Of a stretch of DNA of 64,000 nucleotides, positions 52,801 through 64,000 are shown piece after piece. Position numbers and translations under genes: made by a program. The notes beneath the pieces were generated by a model. That model was not told the DNA's origin. It did not search any database and saw nothing but the letters and a program-made list of their open reading frames with translations. The stretch spans positions 5,397,571-5,461,570 of the forward strand of contig PJRA01000263.1 of the NCBI GenBank assembly GCA_016987375.1, written 5' to 3'. The stretch is from Brachionus koreanus. Its lineage: Eukaryota > Rotifera > Eurotatoria > Ploima > Brachionidae. Within the stretch, counting starts at the first letter, position 1. Each line of letters starts with the position of its first letter.

Positions 52801-55800
52801 TATCACGCTGTTCTAATAACAAATACTAAAGATTTAAATTTCGATCTTGCTTCAAGCGTAATTTACTTTTAGAGAAATTAATTTTGTTTTGTTAATTTTT
52901 TTAAAGTTTAATGAAGATGATGAAATTGAAGAAGATGCTATTTTGTTTGTTTACGAGACATTTAATTTAACTGAAAATATTCAAGATACTCAATCGATCA
53001 ATCTGTTCAAAGATCCATCAATTAATTCAAGGTATTTTATCAAACACTCAAATGGACTGCATTCAGTCCATTTAAAATGGCTAATGAAACTTGAAGAAGC
53101 ATATTCGATCAATAGTATGATTTAAACAAAAAAAATGATAATTAAAATTTAAAAAAATATTCTAGATTTGACTGATTTTAGCGAAATAGAAACAAGTGAA
53201 TTAACAAATTTGATCTCAACAAATCCTCTATTCAAGCAGTATAATTTGTTTATGTAAAATTAAAATTTGCTAATTTGTTTCAAAGAAAAAGCAGCAATTT
53301 CTTGACTGGTTTGACAGTTATTTATGATTTTGGCAAGACTAGAACTTCCTTGATTTGCTTGGACAATCAAGCTAAATTTATATGCAAAAATATTGAGTAA
53401 AAATGCATGAATTAAGTTATATAAATCAAGCTAATAAAATAAAATTTTTAGGTATTCAAATGAAGAAAAAAATTGCGAATCTGAGAACAAATTTACAGGT
53501 TATGTTGTAGATCTCTTAAAAAGAGAGGCAAACATGCCTTTGATTTTGTAATTTTTCCCAATAATCAAATTAGTTTTTTTCAACTTTTAAGTAAAGAACA
53601 AATTTGGAAAATGAGTTATCTGACAATGAACTAAAATTGGTGTCACAAAACATCGTCAACCTGATTAGAAATGAGTATATAGAACGGCAGAAAAAAGTTA
53701 TAGTTGAATTTCAAAAAAGGAAGAAAATTCTAAAAAGCCGAGAAAAACTTCAGTATGAATCAATAGCCGATATAAATAACAAACTCAATGAATTAAGCAT
53801 AAATAAGGAATGCTTAAATAAGTTACATGAAAAAATTGCTGAAAAACAAAAACTTCTGGAGAACAGAATGGAAAATTCATTTAGAAAACTATTTGAAAAA
53901 AACAAAATTTCCACTAATGAAAATGAAAAAAAGGTCTATCAAGAAATCAAAACGATAAACAATAACTTAAAAGAGGCGCAAAATAATATTTTAAGTGTAA
54001 GCCTTGAATTTTCATTTTAAAACAAACTGATATTTTAATTTTTTTAAAGAAAACAACTTGTTTGAACCAGATAGAAGAAAAACATGAACAACCTAGTTAT
54101 GAAGAGAATGAATTAGTACAAATTAAGAGATTGCTAAAGAATGAGTAATTTAATAGTCAATTTTTATTCATTTTTATTAAATTTTTGATGTCAAAAGGTC
54201 TGAAAAAATAAATGAATTGATTAAAAAAGTAGATATACTTAAATCAACTGTCGGATAAACAGTTCAATAATATATTTTAATTTTCAATTTTTTCATAATT
54301 CATTAAATATATATTTAAATAAAAATTAATGTGTAATATTTTAAATTTAAATTTTTATATTTTTAATTTTTTTTTAATTTAAAAAAAAATATTCATTTTA
54401 ATTATTTTTAACTGAAATATTTTAATATTTTCATGTTTAAAAAATTTTTGAAATGTGACAAAAAGCAAGAAAGAAATTTTTTTTCTTGCATCAGAATTTT
54501 ATTATCCGAATTATTTGAGTTCTAAAATTTAAAATTTTCACGTTTTTTGATATTTTTGGAACAGCAAGATCAAAATTTTACTTTAAACATCATCAGCTTT
54601 AACATAATAGCATTGGCAGTCAATCAGAATTGTCTAATAATTCCCAATTGCTATATTTTGGTCACAATTGAAACTAGAAAAATGCTGGTAAGATGGCTAA
54701 GGCAAAGAAATTTTCTTGAATTTTATTTTTTAATGCTTTTATCTTTTTTAAATATTGACTAAGTAAAAAAGACAAGTAAATAAAAAAATAATTATGATTT
54801 TATTACTTTGAAATAAATTTTTGAGCAATAAACTAATAATTCCTTCCATTATCCACATCCATACAGCATTAAAAGAGATGCATGCTGCATTATTGAGATT
54901 ACTCAAAGGAAATCACCAGAAAATATTTTCACCTTAATTATTTTGATTTTGATAAAAAAAGTTTTATTCTTAATCAAGACTTTTTAGAAGAAAATTATTG
55001 ATTAATTGAATTTTATATATGTTTGTTAAACTTTCCATTACAAGCGTTTCCAACGAATCGAATTGAGCATTGGCGTATTTCATCAAATAAAAGAAAGTTC
55101 AGTCATCAAAGTGTTTCTTCAATTCGAAAATTTTTTAGTCTAATAAAGTGACTCATATAATAGAAATTTGTCCATGTGTCCATTTTTTTTTCTTCTATTC
55201 TAAGGCGTTTTTTAGCAAAGAAAAAAGAAAATTTCAAAAAATTAACTCGATAATATTTTCTAGAAAATTCGATTCCTTACATTTTGGTATCAAAAACATA
55301 TATCTTCAATGTGGGCTTTTATTAGATCATTAAAAGAGTTAGAAAGAAACTCGAAAAACCTAATATATTAAATATCCAAACTATTAGACTATCAAGCTTT
55401 CAAAAATTAAAAGCCATATGTATTTTAAGGAGATGAATAAGAAAAAACAATACGAATTAATTCTACATTGGTCTTTATTTAAAATTAATTTTTTGTTAAT
55501 GTCGAAAATAATGTGGATTAATAATGAAAGAAAAACTAAATTTATTTTTATCACAAATTTATATTTTCTTAAAATACAAATTATCAAAAAAAATTGTATA
55601 ACTTTTTTTCAAAAATTAATCAATAAATCATAAAAAAATTAAACTTAAATTAGGTCATATTTCTCAGACTAATAGACAAATGTTTATGGTAAAATTTTTA
55701 TTCAAAATGTTTGTTACATATATCAATAAATGTATACAACCAATTTAAATCAAAATATTTAAAATTATTTGATTAAAGAAAATTTCTTGAAAATCTAGAT

Positions 55801-58800
55801 TAGGGAATCCCTTAAAATTAGAATTCAAGAAAAAAAAAATAAAAATTTTTTTTTATTAAAAAAATAAACTATTTCATAACTCAAGTTTGCCTAAAAATTA
55901 AACTTATCAAATTAGGTCTATCAGTGCATTTTAATATTAACTTATTTTCATAAAGAAATCTTAATTTAATTTACTAAAGTCAAATTTGAAAGTAATTGTG
56001 ACGTCAATTTTCAAAAATTACCTTTACATGCGACTTAAATTCTAAAATTTACTATTTCACCAAGCTATAAAATCTAAAATCCCACCCATTATTCAAGTAT
56101 ACTTATTTCTCGCATTCTAAAAAAAATCGGCTTCGAAAAAAAGCTGTATACTAATGCATTATTAATTTATAATAAGAATTGCTTTTCTCATATACTACTT
56201 GCTTTTTCTAACATGCATTTTCTAGATATTGCAACTGCATTATAAAAATAATAGCATCAAAGCGTCGTTTTTTCAATGTAAAATTTCAACTTAAAGACTC
56301 GAATAATACATGTGCTGATTTTTCTATTCATTTTTTTTAGAATCTAAAAAAAAGCTTAAAATGGCTCCACCACAATACTCTGATTTGGGCAAAACAGCTA
56401 AAGACCTTTTCAACAAAGGATACAGTAAGAAACTAATTCAACTCATTAAAAAAAAATATTGAAAAAATAATTTATTTAAGATTACGGAACTGTCAAGCTT
56501 GATGTAAAAACTAAAACACAAAATAACATTGATTTTAACATCACTGGTGAACACAACATCGATTTTCAAAAATCGCTGGCCACTTTGGAAGCCAAATACA
56601 AGTCAGCTTCTCAAGGATTGACTTTTGTCGAAAAATGGAACACTGACAACATTCTCAAGTCTGAGATCACTCTTGAAGATAAACTAACCAAAGGTCTTAA
56701 ATTGGCATTGGACACTTCATTTTCACCTGCATCTGGGTAAATTTTGATCAAAAGTTTTTTAAATGTTTTAGTATTCGTTAAGCTAGAAAGTATTTCGCTT
56801 ATTTAGAAAATAAAGAAGCGTCAGAAGCGAAAGAAGCATTTAATATAAGCATAGCCTACAGGTTTAGAAGCAATTTCAATGCTAGGTTAAGATATTCTTA
56901 TTCAGCTAAGCGGTACTAAAACAATTTAGAAATAAAAAAAAAAACAAAAAAATAAAATAACTCTAAAAATAGAAAGAAATCAGGTGTATTAAAAACATCG
57001 TACAAGCACGATAAATTTTTGTTAAATACAGATGTCGATTTGGATCTTGCTGGTCCAGTTGTTCACAACTCATTAGTAGTAGGTCATTTGGGATGGCTTT
57101 TTGGTTTGCAAGCTACTTTTGACAGTGCCAAATCTCAATTGACTCGCAGCAATTTTGCTGTTGGATACCAAGGAAATGATTTTACTTTGCATACCAATGT
57201 AAATGATGGAACCGAAGTAGGCGGTTCGATCTATCAGCGCATTAACAGCGACCTTGATTTGGGTGTTTCATTGTCATGGTCGTCTGTCAACAATCAAGCT
57301 AGATTTGCTTTGGCTACTAAATATCAATTGGATAAAAGCGCTTCTGTTCAAGCTAAAGTAAATAACTTGAGTCAAATTGGTTTGGCTTACAACCAACAAT
57401 TGAGAGATGGTAAGACAATATTTCGTTTTGCTGGGAATTTAAATTGATTTATTGTTTTTTTAAAAGGTGTCAAATTGGTTGTATCAACTTTGATTGATGG
57501 CAAAAATATCAATGGTGGTGGCCATAAATTAGGTCTTGGATTGGAATTGAATGCTTAAATTTACCTTAATTATTTTCAAAAGCGTCTATATTGAAGACTC
57601 GTCTTAATAATTTAAAATTATTCGTCATTTGCAAAATAAATAGTTTCTAGCAATTTTTTTTTTTCATAAAGCTAAATAAAATTTTGCTCTAATTTATTTT
57701 TCTCAATTAATAATAATCAACAATTGATGTTTTTTTTTTTAATTTGAAACTTTTTTAGTTCATAGACATAGAATGTATAATTATCCTTGAATTGTAAAAT
57801 AGAATATATAAATAACAAAAAGGAACACTTTTTGAGCACGATTAATTTTGCTGAGAAAAATTATTAATGTAAAAAAAAAATAACAATAAGCATTAAAAAA
57901 ATAATTTAACCGCTATCTCGATATAGAAATTAATAATAAGTCAACAGTATAATCAAAAACTTAGTAATTAAAATTTAAAAAAATAAGGGACATGTCGAAA
58001 ATTTGATCAAAAAACCGCAGATAAAAGTATTAAGCAAAGTAAAATTTTGATCAAATTTGGAAAATTAAATATCATCAAAAAACTTTAAACGTGCTTCTAA
58101 ATTTTAATACATTTTTTTGAATTTACAAAATTTCTCTATTGAATGTTTTTTTAAAATAGAAAAATTAGCCTACAAGGTCTGGAAATTATAAGTTTTTTTT
58201 GAGACTCTCAAATTAAAGGAAATGCTGAAAAGCACATAAACCATATTTTCCTAGAAAATTATTTTTGTCATTGAAGTTGTTAATTTTAAATTTGAATTTG
58301 AATAATTTCGATATTAAAAAAATCATTTTTAGCAACTTTAGTTATTGCGTTTTTAGAAAAATAACGTTAAATAAAATTTATTCAAAATTTAGAAAAAAGT
58401 CTTTTGGTTTCACATTTACCTTTCGCATTCATAGCATAATTACAAGATTTTAATGTTAAGTCAAAAAGCAAAAACTTTTGCATTCGTATTTATTTTTGAT
58501 TTTTACAAATAGTGTACTTCCTACGGTCATTTGGGCGAGCTTGATTTCTTTATTACATATTAAAATATTTTCATAAAAAAACTAAAAACAAAAAAAACAA
58601 GAATAAAGATATGATTTCTATTTTGATTGATATTTTTTTCGAAAAAAATTGTGTTTTTCTTAAAAATCATATTTTTTACTGGTCTTATTGATGAATAATT
58701 AAAAATTGATTCAACTTATTTTCATTTGCTTACATTTTTATCAGCTATTTCAATGTTTTTTAAACTAAATTTATAGTCAATAAAATTAAGAATAATTTCA

Positions 58801-61800
58801 AACTACTATAAAAAATTTTTTTTTTTGACCCTATTCTATCATAGTGGATAATGGGGAGGAGCTCATCTCCTTTTCAAGTACCTTTTTGAGCAACAGCTCC
58901 GATCTGACACAGAGGCTACTGCATCGAGTTGACCATCTACACTGAAAATTTTACCCAGTCGAAACCGGTCCCCCATTTTTTGATGAAAGGGGTACAATAA
59001 AAAATGATTATTATATAATATTATTTCAATGAAAGACATTTAAGGATTAGTATTATTTCAATTTTTAGGATATTTATAATAATTTAAAAATAGAGTTGAG
59101 ATGAATTCTAAAAAATTTACAAGTTCACTATGAATTTTTTCTTTGATCTTAATTTTTAATCTTAATTTTATTACTTAAAGGCTCATTTTCGGACATGTAA
59201 ACATTTTAATTTTATTTGAACTATTAATTATATTTACCTTAAATAATTATCTTTTCTCTAAACAAAATATACAAAATATTGGTTATGTGAAATTTAGTAC
59301 AATAAAACAGAAGAAAAAATATAAAAATCTCAAAAATGTTTTATTTATAAATCAAAAATGAGTTGTTCTGTAAATATATGATAGGGCCACATTCATAGAT
59401 ATATCGACTGTCATAGTCTGCTAATAATGTGCAAACTATCTGAAAAATAAGACACACTCAAATAAATTAAATTTTTATTTTGTTAATTCTGTACAATAAT
59501 AAAATAGTTTTGCATTTACCGAACCAATTTTTAAAATCTAGGAAAATATTTTCCAGATTTTTTAACTTTTTGTTCTTGTTTATTATACTTAATTTTACAA
59601 AACTCAAAATATTTATTTGTTTTAATTAAATAAAAAAAAAGTCATGCTTTTTTAAAATAAAAAAACTTAACTGAACTCTTAAATTTTGACGCATATTGGT
59701 ACATGAGATTAAAACACGAATGAATTCCCAATTCCATTAAAAATTAAATTTTTAATTAAAAGAAATCAAATCTATAAATTAACAAAAAAAGTGCTTTTTT
59801 ATATTTATTTACTAAAATGCAGCCTGTTCAACAGTTTAAAGTAAAAACTTTTCCAACTTATCAAAATGGCCAATGGATTAAAATAGAAAAAAAAAAAGTA
59901 AACAAGTCTTTGTACAATAATCCTCACATAAACAATTTGCTTAATATTCAAAAAAATCCAAACTTGACTTCAATTGATACCGATAGTATAATTCAAATAA
60001 GTTCAACAACAGGTCAAAATTCACTTGATAAAAATGACAACATTTCTGAAATTGAATCAGCTGTAAAAAACAATCATTTAAAATATTTTACGCGTACATT
60101 TTACATTTGGATATTAATTATACAACTAGTATCATCCTTGGCACAGATCTCACTTCAAATTGTACTTTTAGTTTACAATACACCTTTAAATAAAATATCC
60201 ACTGGAATATGGTCTGGAGCTTTAGGAATCTTAATATTTTTTCTTATTTTAACTCTATTAATCAAACAAAAAAACGTTTGGCATACAGCTTGTCACATTA
60301 TAAACGTGATTGGATTGTTCGTTTTCATTTCCCTTATAATAATTAACAGCTTGATTTTGAGTCTATATGATACATGTTCTTTATGCACTTACGATTCAAA
60401 CTACATTGGTATTAATATTACTTTAATGGTTCTTGGATTAATATCGTTTACAGCGTGTGTATTTTTAATTCTAAAATTATTAATAGATAAACGCTAAAGA
60501 AATTGGTATTTGTCATTAAGTCATAATTTTATTTAAGTCTCTGGATAAAAATTTATATAAACAATTTGGTTTTTATAATAAAATTTAAAAAAATATATAA
60601 TTGATTATTATCAAGAAATAAAATTTTACTAAAATATTGTTTTTTTTTTCAGAAAAAAAATGAAATACCAAAATTATCTGAGGGTAAGTTGATTTTTATC
60701 TTTTTGACTTTTTAAGTTTAAAATGTAAAAATTAAAAAAAATCATTAATGAATATTTGGATCAAGGATTGTATAGATTTTACTATAAAAAATAGTAAAAA
60801 AAATCTAGGTATTAAGTTTGTCATCTCTGTCCGGTCCGTCCGTTGTAAAATCATCAGGAAAATCATCGAACCGCATGAGCTATAGAGCTGAAATTAATCT
60901 TTATCGTTTGCATTCCGTGAATTGAATTTGTGTCGAAATAATTTTGAATTCAAACCATATAAAAGAATTGTACACAACGTAGACAGTGGTCTGTGAGAAA
61001 ACAAAATTTTGGCTTAGTGGCTATCAAAGACAATCATGAACTATCAAAGATTTCATTTTTTTATATTTGACTTTAACTTTGTACAACGAGAAAAAAATTT
61101 AGTAATTTTTTTTATAGGATTAAAGAATCTATTTTTTTCAAAAACTTGTTCCTCAAATTTCTTCTTTTAAATAAAATTTAAAAAACAAATTAATTTTGTT
61201 TAGATTTTTTTCGTTGAAATTTAGGGCATTTAAGAGGCTCTTAATAAAACACTGATCCTCATTTCTTTTAAAAATCAAAAATATTTTCATAAGCTAAAAC
61301 ATATATATCATTTTGTGAATAATTTTCTCTATTTTTTAAAAATTAAATTAAGTAATTTTAAAGATTTTAATTTTTTGAGGGAATTGAATATTCTTATATT
61401 TTTAATAACCCCATTTTTCTTGTAAAGAATTTCACGAACAATATTAAAATAAATTAAGTTTTTAAAATTCGTAAAATTAATATCTGTTATTAATACTATC
61501 ACTTGAGATTTCAGTTGTTAAGCTCTAATATTTTTTGCTTGTTTGCCTGAGCTTTTCAGTGTAATGAGGTCTAAACGAGTGAAAAAATTAATTTTTGTTC
61601 TAAAACTCAAAAATATAATTGAGAAGTCATTTGACTATTTATAAGGAGCATTTAAAGGACAATTTAGTTTTCTTAAAGCTACGTTATCGAATCGAAATAA
61701 AAGTTAATGTTAATTTAATTTTAGTTATAGTAGTGGTAGTAGTAGATTTTGCTGTGGGGGTCCAAGATCCCGGACATAAATGCCAGTTGACGCTCTGCTT

Positions 61801-64000
61801 TGACAGGCTTTGTCCAGTTACATATTCAGCTTAACTGTATCCCAGAAGAGTATCAATTTGATATTTTATTCGTGTTGAATGTGCTTCTAGTTTTTTGTCA
61901 ATTGTGTTCCAGTTACCAGATGTCTTATTTGTATAAAAAAGTTATGTCGAACCATACAGTTTCTAATAAGCTGTCATTCTATCGTTAAATGACCCTTTCT
62001 CGTGCGACCAGCTGGTCTCTCAAGACCATTAGAAGTTAGCTAATAATTTCTAATTTTGCACTAAAATTTTGTTTTGAATTTCACAAAACCATAAGGACAA
62101 GGAGAAGAGGATAAAAAATTAACTGAAAAAATTAAGAAACTTGGTCTTGTATTACCGAATCAAGTTTTTCCGGAAGAGTCTTGTTAAAATCAAGAGGATA
62201 TTATTGCAAAAAAAATTTAGATTAAAATAATTTTGCTTTTCTTCAATTGATTTTTGTTTTTTTTTTTATAGTTTATTATATTTTTCTTTTGGGCTTCAAT
62301 CAATAAATAATAATATGATCACCAAGTTTTTTTTTTAAATTTATCATATTATGAACAAGTTAAATAAAACGGTTTTGTGAAATTTAGTACAATAGAACAG
62401 AACAAAATGTTAAAACAAAATACTAAAACAAAATACTGGCTTCTTCAAAGTAGATCAAAAATTATCCTCATTAAATAAAGATGCTTATAGAGGTTTATTA
62501 GTGGGAAGAGAAACTTATTAAAGAAATATTTTAAAAATTTTTTAATTTAGATTTCCAAAATTAAATTGAAAATTGAATGCGATTTTTTTATATTTACAAA
62601 ATGGAAATTTTAATTAAAATAAAAAAAAACATCAACACCTTTCAAAGACCCGGTACAATTTTGATAAATCCACTAGTTTAAAAATTGTTTGTTGTTCATT
62701 TTCTTCAGATGGCAACAGCATATTTACAAAAGCTTTATACAGCACATGCTCAATCATCCAACTTTCATTCATTTTATCATTGTTTTGACTAGAATTTTCC
62801 TCAAAATTATGTGTATCTTGTTCATATTTTAAATTTTTTATTGCATAGAAATAGCCGATTTCTTTTGAAATGGAATCGAAGCATTCTTTTTCATTCGGCC
62901 ACTCAACTTCAGTGGCCAAGCGAATAACAAAAAGAGGCAAATCGACCAAATCAGGTTCATAATCTTCAATAAGCATAGGCAATGCTTCCAAATAATACTT
63001 ATTCTCCCCTTCAGAATCAACTCTTTTAGTAACTTTAATAGAAAAATAATCATCCAACAACGCTGATTTTGAATACAAAAACTTAGCGCATCTTTTAGCA
63101 AGCTTTTCTTTAGGGCCATCTTCTTCTGTCCATTCAGTACGAGGATCATTCAAGGCCATTATTGCTAGATCGAACAAATCAAGTGGTTCTGATAAATTAA
63201 AATAGCCAAAATTTCCAAAATTGAACAAGCATATTTGGTAAAACAGTTCTTCTGAGAGCAAACGCGTATTTAAAATATAAAGACCGGTCTGATACTGGAT
63301 CAATGCAAGTTCTCTCTCAATGCAGCCGACAAAATTCAAATCACCCATTACTTGCTTTAAATTTTTGCTTGAATTTTTTTCCACATTTTCTCTGAGTTCA
63401 TTCAAGCTTTTGAAGTTAAAAGATCTTTCAAAATCCTGTCCTCGCAACATTGACTTACATTTATCTTGACTTGACGCCTTAGTTCTATTTATTACCTTAA
63501 TCGAATCATTCAAAGATGTCTGATGCAAAAAAGAATCAAGCTTTCTTTCTTTTGAATCCACACGAGTCAACTGATAAGGATATATTGGCGTTTTGGCTCC
63601 TTCAGAATCCTGGCTATCTGATTTTTTCTGAGATTTTTGACTTTCCCCAATAAAAGTGTCCAAAGTTAAATTTTTTACATAATAGCTACGTGATGTACTA
63701 GAATCCAATAGTTTCTCCTCAAAACTCTTCTCTATTCGACTTATTATTTCGTCCTGATACAGAAATCTTACTTCATGTTTTGTTGGATGTATGTTAACAT
63801 CTAAATTTTTAGGATCAATTTTCAAATTCATGTATATAAATGGATTGGTCGACTTAGGCAGATACATTTGAAATAAGTTCTGTAGCGATTTCTTGATCGG
63901 TTGGCAATCAACAAGTCTTTCATTTATAAATAAAACAAAAGTTAATTGCTTAAGCTGAGTGTATCTTGAATTAGTCATGTAAGCCAGCATTTCAAATTTA

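Overview
The window is nuclear DNA from a small invertebrate animal with a very AT-rich, compact genome. Genes are split by GT-AG introns, many only about 45-60 bases long. The gene set is metazoan: rhodopsin-type receptors, a P5B ATPase, an SCO-spondin-like glycoprotein, NUP88, VDAC and MLH1. A beta-class carbonic anhydrase rules out a vertebrate. A lophotrochozoan such as a monogonont rotifer fits best, but that is an inference from composition and gene style. One assembly gap (N run) lies at 35632-36603.

Layout. 1-519 (-): N-terminal part of a rhodopsin-like GPCR. 520-9580: gene-poor, with relics of mariner, LINE, SINE and a TTAA-flanked MITE. 9581-17598 (+): complete 13-exon P5B (ATP13A) ATPase, with a 5-HT2-like receptor gene nested antisense in its seventh intron (14175-15732). 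17599-22275: LINE relic and a SINE carrying a nested hAT-type MITE. 22276-29173 (+): 18-exon M1 aminopeptidase-family membrane protein that has lost its zinc site. 29604-39563 (+): large secreted mosaic protein in SCO-spondin order (vWD, TIL, LDLa, discoidin-like, TSP1, CTCK), interrupted by the gap. 40720-42097 (-): unknown protein. 43871-44110: MITE with nearly perfect 63-bp inverted repeats. 44776-46285 (-): histidine acid phosphatase. 47113-47393: orphan exons. 48576-49498 (+): beta carbonic anhydrase. 51722-54258 (+): NUP88. 56361-57558 (+): VDAC with a probable unreported cassette exon. 59817-60497 (+): four-TM protein. 60653-62187 (+): last two exons of a small unknown gene. 62632-64000 (-): MLH1 C-terminal part.

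The genes do not form a pathway; this is an ordinary mixed eukaryotic neighbourhood with housekeeping, signalling and extracellular genes side by side. The points most worth following are the VDAC cassette exon, the dead M1 peptidase, the SCO-spondin-like architecture in an invertebrate, the receptor nested inside the ATPase gene, and a tRNA-derived SINE family with a 5'-inverted copy. All exon models were built by eye from splice signals, reading phase and recalled family patterns; no search or transcript evidence was used.
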